From Leifsonia soli (GTDB lineage Bacteria; Actinomycetota; Actinomycetes; Actinomycetales; Microbacteriaceae), in NCBI RefSeq assembly GCF_013408745.1, contig NZ_JACCBJ010000001.1, positions 620,001-684,000 of the forward strand: a DNA stretch of 64,000 bases, written 5' to 3'. The notes beneath the pieces were generated by a model. It was not told the origin of the DNA. It did not search any database and saw nothing but the letters and a program-made list of their open reading frames with translations. Position numbers and translations under genes: made by a program. Positions 24,345 to 35,314 of the stretch are shown piece by piece (the stretch's first letter is position 1; the number at the start of each line of letters is the position of its first letter).

Positions 24345-26321
24345 CTACTCGGCGGGGAGCAGCTGCGCAGCCCGCACGACCCGGCGGCGTGCCACCGCGA
24401 TCAGCGCGAGGGCGAACCCGAAGGCGGCCCAGAGCAGCAGTCCGCCGAGACCGCGCCAGGCGTCCGCCGAGCCGTCGATCGCTCCCTGGAGCGCGGTGAT
24501 CGCCGGTGCCGTCGGCAGCCAGGGCAGCGTTGCGTCGAAGAAGCCGGGGGCGGTCGACACGATCCCGGAGGCCAGAGTCACCACCACGACCAGCATCGAG
24601 AGGAACCGCCCGACACCGCCGAGGAGCGCGACCAGGCCGTGGTTCACCGCGGCGAAGGCGATGCCCGCCGCCGCGGCGAGTCCGGCGAATCCGAACCAGT
24701 GGCCCGCATCGAGCGCGAGCGCCGGAGCGAGGACCGCGGAGACGAGCACCCCCTGCACGACTCCCAGCGCCGCGGCAGGAAGGAACCCGTCGAGGGCGAT
24801 CAGCCCGGCGGCGCGCGAGGTGAGGAGGGCGCGGCGCGAGAGGGCCTGCAGCACCAGGAAGGTGGCGAGCGCGCCGAGCCACAGGGCGACGGACGCGAAC
24901 AGCGGGATGCTCGCGGTGCCGAACGCGGTCTGGCCGGAGGTCTTCTGCGTGACCGGCTCGGCGGCGACCTTCGCGAGGCTGGTGCGTTCTCCGCTGTCGT
25001 AGCTCGGGAGCTGCGCGACCGCGCTGTGCAGGCCGGACGCGAGCGAGGCGGCGCCGGAGGCCGACTGGTCGGCGCCGGAGGCGAGCGCGGGGATGCCGTC
25101 GCTCAGCTGCGTCACCGCGGTCGCGAACTGCTGTGCGCCGTCCGCCGACTGGGAGGCGCCGGACGCGAGCTTCTGTGCGCCGGCGGCCGACTGGGCGACG
25201 CCGCCGGACAGCTGCTGCGCTCCGGACGCGGACTGCGCGATGCCGCTGGTCAGCGCGGGCATGCCGGACGCCAGTTGCGCCGTCCCGCCCGCGACGGTCG
25301 AGGCGAGACCGGTGAGGCTCGGGTTGCCACCCTGCGGGGTGGTCATCCCCGCGCGCGCCTGGGAGATGCCCTGGCACGTGGCATCCAGCGCTCCGTGGTC
25401 TGCGACGCACTGGTCGTAGAGCCCGGCGAGGCCGTCGGCGGTCTTCTGGACCCCCGCGGAGACGCCGGCGGCGCCGGCGGCGAGCTGCTGGGTCTGCGTC
25501 GGAAGGCCGGCCGTGTTCTGCTGCAGGGTGCTCAGGCCGCCGGCCAGGGACGACGCACCGCCCGAGAGCTGCTGCAGCCCGCTCGCGAGGCCGGACGTGC
25601 CGTCCGACAGCTGCGAGATCCCGTCGGCGAGGGATGTCCCCCCGGTCGACAGCTGCGCCGCTCCGTCTGCGAGCTGGTGCGTCCCGCTCGCCAGCTGCGT
25701 GAGACCGCTGGTGAGCTGGTCGGCACCGGTCGCCGCCTTCCCGAGCTGCTCGCCGAGCGTGTTGAAGCCGACATAGACGTTCTCGATATAGGTGGAGGTC
25801 AGCTGCTTGTTGAGCACGGAAGTGGCGGTCGTCGTCACCGCCTGGCTGATCGCCGGGTCGACCAGCTTCGAGTCGGGGCTGGTGCGGACGTCGATCGTGG
25901 CCTGCGTGGCGTCGGAGGCCGCGCCGGCGGTCGAGGTCGCCGCCTTCGAGAAGTTCTCAGGGATGGTGACCACCGACACGTACTCGCCGGTGCTGATGCC
26001 CTTGTCGGCATCCTTCTTGTCCGTCAGGACCCAGGTGAAGTTGTCGTTCTTCAAATCGAGCAGCCCGGCCGAGAGCTGCCGGCCGAGCGGCACCGTCTGC
26101 CCGTTGATCTTCACCGGCTGATCGAGGTTCACGACGGCGGCCTTCACATCGTGCAGCCGCTCGGTCGGGTTCCACAGCGCCCAGACCAGCAGGCCGCCGA
26201 TGGTGATCGGCACCAGCAGGAGGCCGACGACGGTCAGCCAGGTGACGCGCTTGTCGGAGCGCATGCGCTCGAGCGAGAACAGCGAGCGCGGCCGGCGGAG
26301 GCGGGAGGAGGGGGTGGTCAT
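24345..26321 (-). CDS. YhgE/Pip domain membrane protein (ABC-2-like)
   Basis: A 658-residue protein. One N-terminal span (about 27-50) is followed by a long extracytoplasmic region full of short repeats of the form Leu-x-x-Gly, for example LASGTHQLADGAAQLSTGG and LSDGTSGLASGLQQLSGGASS, which form an extended coiled structure in YhgE/Pip proteins. The C-terminal third has five or six spans of the ABC-2 permease type. It overlaps the MMPL gene by ATGA (26318-26321), so it is the second gene of the TetR-controlled pair. The role in the family is export of lipids, phage receptor function or type VII-like secretion; here export with the MMPL partner is the best inference. Confidence 0.85.
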   Translation of the reverse strand: MTTPSSRLRRPRSLFSLERMRSDKRVTWLTVVGLLLVPITIGGLLVWALWNPTERLHDVKAAVVNLDQPVKINGQTVPLGRQLSAGLLDLKNDNFTWVLTDKKDADKGISTGEYVSVVTIPENFSKAATSTAGAASDATQATIDVRTSPDSKLVDPAISQAVTTTATSVLNKQLTSTYIENVYVGFNTLGEQLGKAATGADQLTSGLTQLASGTHQLADGAAQLSTGGTSLADGISQLSDGTSGLASGLQQLSGGASSLAGGLSTLQQNTAGLPTQTQQLAAGAAGVSAGVQKTADGLAGLYDQCVADHGALDATCQGISQARAGMTTPQGGNPSLTGLASTVAGGTAQLASGMPALTSGIAQSASGAQQLSGGVAQSAAGAQKLASGASQSADGAQQFATAVTQLSDGIPALASGADQSASGAASLASGLHSAVAQLPSYDSGERTSLAKVAAEPVTQKTSGQTAFGTASIPLFASVALWLGALATFLVLQALSRRALLTSRAAGLIALDGFLPAAALGVVQGVLVSAVLAPALALDAGHWFGFAGLAAAAGIAFAAVNHGLVALLGGVGRFLSMLVVVVTLASGIVSTAPGFFDATLPWLPTAPAITALQGAIDGSADAWRGLGGLLLWAAFGFALALIAVARRRVVRAAQLLPAE

Positions 26322-29254
26322 CGGGCGTTCGCCTTCTCGAGGTGGGCGCCGTGCTCGGCGCGGTCGGGGTCGGTGAGGTCGGGGGTCGCGACGCCCGGGG
26401 CGGCGTCGGCGGACAGATCGACGGAGGTCGGCTCAGCGCTCTCGGGAAGAAGGTCGTCGAGGCCGGCGGGCTCGACGCAGCTCACGACGAGCGCGAACGG
26501 GCGCTCCTCCACCCGGGCGCGGCTCAGGGCGGCGGTCAGCTCGGCGCGGATGCGGCGGCGCTCGACCGGGTCGGTCACCGCGTCGACGGCGTCGAGGGCG
26601 AGCAGCTGCGGACGGCCGGCGAGCGCGTGCCGGATGTCCTCCACCGGCGTCTCGACCGCATCCAGCCGGACGATGGCGGTGCGCGAGCGGACCGCAGCGC
26701 CCCGCACCGGGAGCACCAGGCCGGCGACCTTGACGGTTCCGCCGTCGACGGGCGTCCGTCCGGTGACCGCCATCAGGAGCGCGACGGCCGCCGTGCGGTC
26801 GCCGCCGTGCACGACGAGCACCTCGCCGTCGGCGAGACGGAACGACACGTCGCCGACCAGCCGCCGCTTGCGGGTGCTGACGGAGAGCCCGTCGGCCGCG
26901 GCGACCAGGTTCTCGCCGCCCTCCGGCCAGTTCGCGAGCTCCAGCTCCTTCTGCAGGCCGTCGCCCTCCACGTCGAAGGAGGGCAGGATGCGGTCGAGCC
27001 AGCGCGGCATCCACCAGGCCTTGTCGCCGAGCAGCTGCAGCACTGCGGGGACGAGCGTCATGCGCACGATGAACGCGTCGACGAAGACGCCGACGGCGAG
27101 TCCGAGCGCGATGGGCTTGATGGAGGTGTCGCCCTCGGGGACGAAGGCGGCGAAGACCGAGATCATGATGATCGCGGCCGCCGTGACGACCTTGGCCGAG
27201 CTCACGAACCCGCTCTGGATGGCGCGTCGGGCATCCCCGCCGTGCACGTAGTCCTCGCGGATGCGGCTGACCAGGAACACCTCGTAGTCCATCGCGAGGC
27301 CGAACAGCACGCCCATCAGGATGATCGGCATGAACGAGATGATCGGCCCGGTCTTGTCGACGTGCAGGGCGTCGGCCAGCCATCCCCACTCGAACACGAC
27401 GGTGACCGCGCCGAACGCGGCGCCCACCGAGAGCAGGTAGCCGAGGGCGGCCTTGATCGGCACGGCGATCGAGCGGAACACCATCGTGAGCAGGATGAGC
27501 GAGAGCCCGACGACGAGGATGCCGAAGGGGAGCAGCGCGCCGGCCAGGCGCGACGAGACGTCGATCTGGGCCGCCGTGTTGCCGGTGACCTTCAGGTCCA
27601 CCCCGTACTCGTCGAGGAAGTGCTGGTGCTTCGCCCGGATCTCGGCGACCAGGTCGGCCGTCTTCTGGTCGTCGGGACCGGTGGTCGGGACGACCTGGAT
27701 GATGCCGGTGTCGGCGGTCGCGTTGGGGGTGGCGAGCGGCACGGAGGCGACCCCGGGGAGGTCGGCGATCTCGTTCCCGATCTTCGTCATGAGACCGACC
27801 GGATCGGTGCTGGAGATGATCGATCCCGTCACGATGAGGGGACCGTTGTACCCGGGGCCGAAGTGCTCGGAGACGAGGTCGTAGGCCACCCGCGCCGGGG
27901 CGCCCTGGGGCTGCGAGCCGGCGTCCGGCAGGGCGAGCCGCAGCTGCAGGGCGGGCAGCGCGGCGATCCCGAGCGCCACGATGACGGCGACGACGGTCAC
28001 GATCGGGAAGCGGATGACGGCGCGCACCCAGCCGCGGAAGAACCCGGGCGGGATGTCGGCCTTCGCGGCGTGCGCGAACGACGGGGCGGATGCATCCGCC
28101 GGCTGGGGGGAGCCGGTCGTGGCAGGCACGTCGTCGGCGCCCGTGAAGTCGGCGCCCGCGGAGTCGACGCCCGCGGAGTCGGCGGCGCTCGCCTTCGCCC
28201 GGCGCTTCGCCGCACGGGCCGCCGCGCGGCGACCAGGGGTCAGCCGTGCCCCGGCGAAGCCGAGCAGGGCGGGCGTCATGGTGAGGGCGACCAGCACAGC
28301 GACCGCCACGCCGACGGAGGCGGCGATGCCCATCGTGGTCAGGAAGGGGATGTTCGCGACGGCGAGTCCGGCCAGCGCGATGATGACGGTGATGCCGGCG
28401 AACAGCACCGCCGACCCGGCCGTCGCGACCGAGCGCGCGGCGGACTCCTCCGGCGGGACCCCCGACTTCAGCTGTGCCTGGTGCCGGGAGATGATGAACA
28501 GCGAGTAGTCGATGCCGACCGCGAGCCCGAGCATCAGGGCGAGCATCGGCGTCGTGGACGAGATGGAGCCGAACAGCGTCGCGACGAAGATCAGGCACAT
28601 CGAGATGGCGACGCCCAGGATCGCGGTGAGCAGGGGCATCCCGGCCGCCAGGAACGACCCGAACGTCAGGATGAGCACGACGAGCGCGATGAGCACGCCG
28701 ATGAGCTCGATGACGGAGAGGGTGGGCAGGTTCTGCGAGAACAGCTGACCGCCGACCGCCGATTTCGCGCCGTCGGGCAGCTCCTTCTTCAGTTCGGCGC
28801 CGGCGTCGGTGATCGCCGTCTTGGTCTCGGCGGTGACCGTGGTCATCTGTCCCTTGAGCTGGACCGTGATGATCGCGGCGGACCGGTCGTCCGAGATCAG
28901 GTTCTTGACCTGGGTGGAATAGGGGGAGCTGACGCCGGAGACGCCGTTCACATCCTTCAGGTGGTCGACCGTGTCCTCGATCGGCTGCCGGATGTCGCTG
29001 TCGTCGACGGTCTGCCCGTCGGGGGCCACGACGACGATCTGCGCGGTCGTCCCGCTCACCTGCGGGAAGGTACGGCTCAGCGTGTCGAGCGCCTCCTGGG
29101 ACTCGGTGCCCGGGATGCTGAAGCTGTTGTCCGTGCCCTGGTTGAACAGCAGAGCGCCGCCGCCGAGGAGGGCCAGCAGGCCGATCCAGACGATGACGAC
29201 GAGGGCACGGGCGCGGTAGGCCCACCGGCCGACCGAATACAGGAGCGAGGACAC
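26318..29254 (-). CDS. MMPL/RND family transporter with C-terminal degenerate ABC-ATPase-like domain
   Basis: A 978-residue protein. Residues 1 to about 770 form a complete MMPL exporter: the first span near residue 15-38, a soluble porter domain, spans around 175-340, a charged loop, a second porter domain and spans around 560-740 with the family segment FGLAMDYEVFLVSRIREDY and GIDYSLFIISRHQAQL. From about 790 onward a soluble domain resembles an ABC nucleotide-binding domain (LVGDVSFRLADGEVLVV, then LLALDAVDAVTD), but the Walker A region reads HGGDRTAA and no LSGGQ signature is present. GTG start at 29254 with a CTGGAGAA site. Divergent from its TetR gene. Lipid or drug export is likely. 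Confidence 0.9.
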   Translation of the reverse strand: MSSLLYSVGRWAYRARALVVIVWIGLLALLGGGALLFNQGTDNSFSIPGTESQEALDTLSRTFPQVSGTTAQIVVVAPDGQTVDDSDIRQPIEDTVDHLKDVNGVSGVSSPYSTQVKNLISDDRSAAIITVQLKGQMTTVTAETKTAITDAGAELKKELPDGAKSAVGGQLFSQNLPTLSVIELIGVLIALVVLILTFGSFLAAGMPLLTAILGVAISMCLIFVATLFGSISSTTPMLALMLGLAVGIDYSLFIISRHQAQLKSGVPPEESAARSVATAGSAVLFAGITVIIALAGLAVANIPFLTTMGIAASVGVAVAVLVALTMTPALLGFAGARLTPGRRAAARAAKRRAKASAADSAGVDSAGADFTGADDVPATTGSPQPADASAPSFAHAAKADIPPGFFRGWVRAVIRFPIVTVVAVIVALGIAALPALQLRLALPDAGSQPQGAPARVAYDLVSEHFGPGYNGPLIVTGSIISSTDPVGLMTKIGNEIADLPGVASVPLATPNATADTGIIQVVPTTGPDDQKTADLVAEIRAKHQHFLDEYGVDLKVTGNTAAQIDVSSRLAGALLPFGILVVGLSLILLTMVFRSIAVPIKAALGYLLSVGAAFGAVTVVFEWGWLADALHVDKTGPIISFMPIILMGVLFGLAMDYEVFLVSRIREDYVHGGDARRAIQSGFVSSAKVVTAAAIIMISVFAAFVPEGDTSIKPIALGLAVGVFVDAFIVRMTLVPAVLQLLGDKAWWMPRWLDRILPSFDVEGDGLQKELELANWPEGGENLVAAADGLSVSTRKRRLVGDVSFRLADGEVLVVHGGDRTAAVALLMAVTGRTPVDGGTVKVAGLVLPVRGAAVRSRTAIVRLDAVETPVEDIRHALAGRPQLLALDAVDAVTDPVERRRIRAELTAALSRARVEERPFALVVSCVEPAGLDDLLPESAEPTSVDLSADAAPGVATPDLTDPDRAEHGAHLEKANAR

Positions 29255-29296
29255 GCGTTCTCCAGTGGATGAGTACCGAAAAGGGTGAGGGGGTTC

Positions 29297-29345
29297 GATA
29301 CACCGTTGTATCCGTACACGACCGTATCGGATACACTCCTGTATC
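29297..29345. promoter_or_regulatory. Two TetR operators between the MMPL and TetR genes
   Basis: The palindrome GATACA-N4-TGTATC occurs twice, at 29297-29312 and 29330-29345, with 17 bp between them (33-bp centre-to-centre spacing, about three helical turns). A degenerate third site GTAC...GTAT lies between. They sit in the only gap between the divergent TetR and MMPL genes, so the repressor probably controls both directions. A TTGTAT hexamer in the first site may be the -35 of the TetR promoter. Confidence 0.75.
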
Positions 29346-29372
29346 GACAGCTCCCTTCAGGAAGGTTTCAGC

Positions 29373-30059
29373 TTGGACAGCACGACTCTCAGTGATGGCG
29401 TAGCCAGCGGGGTCGCCGAGGACATCCCGGCCGAGTCCGCGCGGCGGCAGCGCACCCGCGCCCGCCTGCTCGACGCGGCGTTCGACGTGTTCGCGGAGCA
29501 GGGCGTCCGCGCGGCCAGCGTCGAGACGATCGCCGAGGCCGCCGGCTTCACACGCGGTGCGTTCTACTCCAACTTCTCCAGCAAGGAGGAGCTGTTCTTC
29601 GCTCTCATGGAGCGCGAGAAGACGATGCGGCTGGAACAGCTCAACACCGGCGTCGCGCAGTTCCTCGCCCCGCTCGTCGGCCCGGACGGGGCGGGGCTCG
29701 ACGACGACGATGTGCTGCAGACCATCACGCACATCCTCGAGCTGCAGTCCGACGACCGGCGCTGGTGGCTCGTGCAGGCCGAGTTCCAGCTCATGGCGTT
29801 GCGGGACCACACGATCGCGGCCGACTACCTCCGCTACCACGACGAGTTCTTCTCCGACCTCACCGAGATCGTCGTCGCCGCGCTCGACAGCGCCAGGAGA
29901 CGCTTCACCATCGACCCAGAGGAGGCCGTGCGCGTGATCGCCGAGCTGTGCGCGAGCGGCGAGGCCCGCGCCGTGCTCGCGGGCGACGAGCGGACGTTCA
30001 CCGAGCGGCTGTCGGAGTCGGTGCCGGCGATCCTGCTTGCGCTGACGGAGCGTGTCTGA
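29373..30059 (+). CDS. TetR/AcrR family transcriptional regulator
   Basis: A 228-residue repressor. The helix-turn-helix domain reads RTRARLLDAAFDVFAEQG, then SVETIAEAAGFTRGAFYSNFSSKEELFFAL (about residues 25-85), the classic TetR pattern. The C-terminal ligand domain is helical. It is divergent from the MMPL-YhgE pair and most likely represses it through the GATACA-N4-TGTATC sites. The start is taken as TTG at 29373 because AGGAAGG lies 7 nt upstream and no ATG or GTG precedes the conserved part. Confidence 0.9.
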   Translation: MDSTTLSDGVASGVAEDIPAESARRQRTRARLLDAAFDVFAEQGVRAASVETIAEAAGFTRGAFYSNFSSKEELFFALMEREKTMRLEQLNTGVAQFLAPLVGPDGAGLDDDDVLQTITHILELQSDDRRWWLVQAEFQLMALRDHTIAADYLRYHDEFFSDLTEIVVAALDSARRRFTIDPEEAVRVIAELCASGEARAVLAGDERTFTERLSESVPAILLALTERV

Positions 30060-30094
30060 GCGTTCGCCAAGCCTCGGCGACTACCCTCGATGGG

Positions 30095-31012
30095 ATGCGA
30101 CCCGAAGCACTCCGGACCTCCCGCGCGCCCCGCCGGGCTCCGCGCTCCTCGCGTGCGCTCCGCGCCGTCGCCCTGCTGGCCGCGGCCGGCGTCCTGACCG
30201 TCCTGACGGCGTGCTCCTCGGCGCCGACGAGCGCCGTGCCGCCGCGGGCGGTATCCTCCTCGGTGCCGACGCCCACCGCGACGCCCGATACCTTCCCGAA
30301 GGAGCCGCTCACCCCGTCCACCCGGTACGTCGCCCTCGGCGACTCGTTCGCCGCGGGCATGGGCGGCGGGGACGAGAAGGGCAAATGCCGGGTCAGCCCT
30401 TCGAATTACCCCACGGTGTTCGCCCGCGAGTCCGGCGTCGACCTCGTCGTGAACGCCGCCTGCGCCGGAGCCACCACCTCCGACCTCCTCAAACACCAGC
30501 TCAGCGCGCTGGACGACCGGACCGACCTCGTCACCGTGAGCATCGGCGGCAACGACCTCGGCGTGGCCGAGATCGCAGCAGACTGCACGGCGGGGAAGCT
30601 GACGGCCTGCCGCAACGAGGTGACCGCGGCCCTGTCGCTGCTCAATGTCCTGCCCGACCGGCTGGACACCGTCTATCGCGCCATTCTCCAGGCGGCGCCG
30701 AATGCGCGCATCGTCGTCACCGGCTACGTGCTGCTCTACGACGCGTCCGATACCTCCGCGCCCGACTTCAGCACCGCGGCCGCGATCAACGCGGCGGCCA
30801 TCGGCCTCAACGAGGTCATCCGCCAGGCGGTCGACCAGCAGCGGGCGGACGGCAAGCCGATGACGTTCCTACCCGTCGACTTCGCCGGACACGTCATGGG
30901 AGACAAGACCCCCTGGCTGAACACGAGCGGCCCCGACATCTTCCACCCGACGGCGACCGGCTACGCGAACTATTCCAAGCGGCTCATCCAGCTGCTGGGC
31001 ACGGCGCACTAG
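30095..31012 (+). CDS. SGNH/GDSL hydrolase lipoprotein
   Basis: A 305-residue exported esterase/lipase-like enzyme. An Arg-rich start is followed by a hydrophobic core and lipobox LTAC with Cys40, so it is anchored outside the membrane. The SGNH blocks are present: block I ALGDSFAAGMGG with the nucleophilic Ser, block II around NAACAGAT, block III SIGGNDLG, and block V DIFHPTATGY with catalytic Asp and His. It resembles SGNH lipases of actinobacteria acting on acyl esters. The box TACCCT (30082-30087), 7 nt before the ATG at 30095, points to a leaderless message and fixes the start. Confidence 0.9.
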   Translation: MRPEALRTSRAPRRAPRSSRALRAVALLAAAGVLTVLTACSSAPTSAVPPRAVSSSVPTPTATPDTFPKEPLTPSTRYVALGDSFAAGMGGGDEKGKCRVSPSNYPTVFARESGVDLVVNAACAGATTSDLLKHQLSALDDRTDLVTVSIGGNDLGVAEIAADCTAGKLTACRNEVTAALSLLNVLPDRLDTVYRAILQAAPNARIVVTGYVLLYDASDTSAPDFSTAAAINAAAIGLNEVIRQAVDQQRADGKPMTFLPVDFAGHVMGDKTPWLNTSGPDIFHPTATGYANYSKRLIQLLGTAH

Positions 31013-31048
31013 GCGGGGCCGCCCCTGAGCGGGCTCGGAGGACGCTGG

Positions 31049-31054
31049 TACCCT
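31049..31054 (+). promoter_or_regulatory. -10 box upstream of otsA
   Basis: TACCCT, a frequent -10 form in this window. Transcription would start near 31061, giving a short leader with the AGGGAG ribosome site at 31081-31086. Confidence 0.45.
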
Positions 31055-31096
31055 GGCAGGTGCCACATCCCGACCCCTCGAGGGAGTTGACCCACC

Positions 31097-32644
<1,548 letters not shown>

Positions 32645-32678
32645 GCCGCATCCACCCCACCCTCCCGCAGAAAGACCC

Positions 32679-33503
32679 ATGACCGACACCGCCTCGCACC
32701 GCCCGCCCGCCTCCGCCATCGCCCTCGCTTCTGCGCTCCAGGAGCTGGCGCGGACGGATCGGCTGCTGCTCGCCCTCGACTTCGACGGGACGCTCGCGCC
32801 GTTCGTCGACGTGACGCGCGGCGCCCGCGCGCTGCCCGAGTCGAAAGCAGCGCTCGACAGGCTCGAGCACCTGCCGGACACGTGGGTCGCCTACGTCTCC
32901 GGACGGCCGCTGTCGAGCCTCGAGACCGTGACGGAGGCCGACGAGGACGCCCTGCTGGTCGGCTCGCACGGCGTCGAGATCCGTTTCGGCCGCGACGGCG
33001 TCAGCCTCGATCTCGACGCCCGGGAGCAGGACACCCTGGCTCGGCTCGGCGCGGCGCTGCAGGCGCTTGTCGACGACATCCCGGACACCAAGCTGGAGAC
33101 CAAGCCGGTCGGGTTCGGGGTGCACTACCGCCGGGTGTCCGCCGGACGCGGACCGGAGGTCGTCGCCCGCGCCCGCGAGGCCGCCGCGGCGGTGAGCGAC
33201 GAGCTGACCATCCGCGACGGCAAGGACATCATCGAGTTCTCCATCCGCGGCGCGGACAAGGGCGATGGCGTCGAGCGCCTCCGCGAGTACACGCACGCGA
33301 CCGCCGTGCTCTTCGCCGGCGACGACGTCACCGACGAGGACGGCTTCGCCGTGCTGCACCCCGAGCGCGGCGACGTCGGCATCAAGGTGGGCGCGGGGGA
33401 GACGGCCGCGCAGTACCGCGTCGCCGACGAGCGCGCGATCGCCACCCTGCTGGGCCTGCTGGCGCAGGCGCGTGAGGCGCACCTGAAGTCGTCAACAGAC
33501 TGA
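32679..33503 (+). CDS. otsB: Trehalose-6-phosphate phosphatase
   Basis: A 274-residue HAD-superfamily phosphatase that completes trehalose synthesis. HAD motif I is LALDFDGTLAPF (nucleophile Asp), then YVSGRP with the motif II Ser, KPVGFGVHYR in the cap region, and motif IV GDDVTDEDGF near the C-terminus. The length is normal for bacterial OtsB. It follows otsA by 34 bp in one operon. The GH15 enzymes in the window may degrade the product, closing a trehalose cycle (inference). Confidence 0.94.
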   Translation: MTDTASHRPPASAIALASALQELARTDRLLLALDFDGTLAPFVDVTRGARALPESKAALDRLEHLPDTWVAYVSGRPLSSLETVTEADEDALLVGSHGVEIRFGRDGVSLDLDAREQDTLARLGAALQALVDDIPDTKLETKPVGFGVHYRRVSAGRGPEVVARAREAAAAVSDELTIRDGKDIIEFSIRGADKGDGVERLREYTHATAVLFAGDDVTDEDGFAVLHPERGDVGIKVGAGETAAQYRVADERAIATLLGLLAQAREAHLKSSTD

Positions 33504-33563
33504 CGCCCGATCGGGTTGTCCACCGGTCGCCGACGCATGGTCGGAGCGGCATTCGAGACGTCC

Positions 33564-33569
33564 TAGAGT
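33564..33569 (+). promoter_or_regulatory. -10 box of ilvD, leaderless start
   Basis: TAGAGT, followed by a 6-nt spacer and the ATG at 33576. No ribosome binding site precedes the start codon, so a leaderless mRNA is expected. Confidence 0.6.
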
Positions 33570-33575
33570 TGTTCC

Positions 33576-35270
33576 ATGCCAGAAGTCGATTGGAAGCCGC
33601 GTTCGCGCGTCGTCACGGACGGGATCGAAGCCACCACCAGCCGCGGGATGCTCCGCGCCGTCGGCATGGGAGACGAAGACTGGGAGAAGCCGCAGATCGG
33701 CATCGCCAGCTCGTGGAACGAGATCACGCCATGCAACCTCTCGCTCGACCGCCTCGCGCAGGGCGCCAAGGAAGGCGTGCACGCGGGCGGCGGGTACCCG
33801 CTCCAGTTCGGCACCATCTCCGTCTCCGACGGCATCTCGATGGGCCATGAGGGCATGCACTTCTCGCTCGTGTCGCGCGAGGTCATCGCCGACTCGGTCG
33901 AGACCGTCATGATGGCCGAGCGCCTCGACGGCACCGTCCTGCTGGCGGGATGCGACAAGTCGCTCCCCGGCATGCTGATGGCGGCGGCCCGCCTCGACCT
34001 CTCCGCGGTCTTCCTCTACGCGGGCTCCATCGCCCCCGGCTGGGTGAAGCTCTCCGACGGCACGGAGAAGGACGTCACGATCATCGACTCCTTCGAGGCG
34101 GTCGGCGCGTGCAAGGCCGGCAAGATGAGCGAAGAGGACCTCAAGCGCATCGAGTGCGCCATCGCCCCGGGCGAGGGCGCCTGCGGCGGCATGTACACGG
34201 CGAACACCATGGCCTCCGTCGCCGAGGCGCTCGGGATGAGCCTTCCGGGCTCCGCCGCGCCGCCGTCGGCCGACCGTCGCCGCGACTACTACGCGCATCG
34301 CTCCGGCGAGGCCGTCGTGAACCTGCTCAAGAAGGGCATCACCGCGCGCGACATCCTGACGAAGGAGGCGTTCGAGAACGCCATCGCCGTCGCCATGGCG
34401 TTCGGCGGCTCGACCAACGTCGTGCTCCACCTCCTCGCGATCGCGCACGAGGCCGAGGTCGACCTCACCATCGACGACTTCAACCGCATCGGCGACAAGG
34501 TCCCGCACATCGGCGACCTGAAGCCCTTCGGCAAGTACGTGATGAACGACGTCGACCGCCACGGCGGCGTCCCCGTCGTCATGAAGGCCCTGCTCGATGC
34601 GGGCCTCCTGCACGGCGACTGCCTCACGGTGACGGGCAAGACCGTCGCCGAGAACCTCGCCGAGATCAACCCGCCCGCCCCGGACGGCGAGGTCATGCGC
34701 TCGCTCGACAATCCCATCCACCCGACGGGCGGCATCACGATCCTCAAGGGCTCGCTCGCCCCCGAGGGCGCTGTCGTCAAGACGGCCGGTTTCGACGCCG
34801 AGGTGTTCGAGGGCCCCGCGCGGGTCTTCGAGCGCGAGCGCGCCGCGATGGACGCGCTCACCGAGGGCACGATCAAGGCAGGCGACGTCGTGATCATCCG
34901 CTACGAGGGCCCGAAGGGCGGACCGGGCATGCGCGAGATGCTCGCCATCACCGCCGCCATCAAGGGCGCAGGCCTCGGCAAGGATGTACTACTATTGACG
35001 GACGGACGATTCTCAGGCGGCACAACCGGCCTGTGCATCGGCCACATAGCACCCGAAGCGGTGGACGCAGGTCCCATCGCCTTCGTGCGCGATGGTGATC
35101 TGATACGGGTCGATATCGCGGCTCGCTCCCTCGACCTACTTGTCGACGAGTCTGAGCTGACCGCCCGCCGTGAAGGCTGGGCGCCTCTTCCCCCGCGCTA
35201 TACCCGTGGCGTTCTCGCGAAGTTCTCCAAGCTCGTGCGCTCCGCAGCTGAAGGAGCCGTCACCGGGTAG
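33576..35270 (+). CDS. ilvD: Dihydroxy-acid dehydratase
   Basis: A 564-residue iron-sulfur dehydratase of valine, isoleucine and pantothenate synthesis. Cluster and metal segments are visible: [51 protein letters not shown], and the late [18 protein letters not shown]. Full family length. Oddity: from codon 470 (base 34983) to the stop, codon use changes abruptly to codons such as GTA, CTA, TTG, TCA, ACA and ATA, which are almost absent from the first 469 codons, while the protein stays normal. ilvB follows 44 bp downstream; the message appears leaderless. Confidence 0.96.
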   Translation: MPEVDWKPRSRVVTDGIEATTSRGMLRAVGMGDEDWEKPQIGIASSWNEITPCNLSLDRLAQGAKEGVHAGGGYPLQFGTISVSDGISMGHEGMHFSLVSREVIADSVETVMMAERLDGTVLLAGCDKSLPGMLMAAARLDLSAVFLYAGSIAPGWVKLSDGTEKDVTIIDSFEAVGACKAGKMSEEDLKRIECAIAPGEGACGGMYTANTMASVAEALGMSLPGSAAPPSADRRRDYYAHRSGEAVVNLLKKGITARDILTKEAFENAIAVAMAFGGSTNVVLHLLAIAHEAEVDLTIDDFNRIGDKVPHIGDLKPFGKYVMNDVDRHGGVPVVMKALLDAGLLHGDCLTVTGKTVAENLAEINPPAPDGEVMRSLDNPIHPTGGITILKGSLAPEGAVVKTAGFDAEVFEGPARVFERERAAMDALTEGTIKAGDVVIIRYEGPKGGPGMREMLAITAAIKGAGLGKDVLLLTDGRFSGGTTGLCIGHIAPEAVDAGPIAFVRDGDLIRVDIAARSLDLLVDESELTARREGWAPLPPRYTRGVLAKFSKLVRSAAEGAVTG

Positions 35271-35314
35271 GGGCCGTTCGCACCACCACCCACCACCGCA
35301 GTATGTAAGGACTG

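Noticed and set aside
26433..29840. An open frame of over 1100 codons on the minus strand, out of phase with the MMPL gene
   Set aside because: It is an Arg/Gly/Pro-rich shadow produced by high third-position GC; the MMPL phase has all family motifs.
34995..35023. Internal promoter in ilvD (TTGACG) for ilvBNC
   Set aside because: At 17-18 nt downstream there is only CGGCAC/GGCACA, not a -10 box, so the rare codons are not explained by a promoter.
35271..35314. Possible transcription attenuator or leader peptide before ilvB
   Set aside because: Only 44 bp with no hairpin pair and no branched-chain codon run; it is too short for attenuation.
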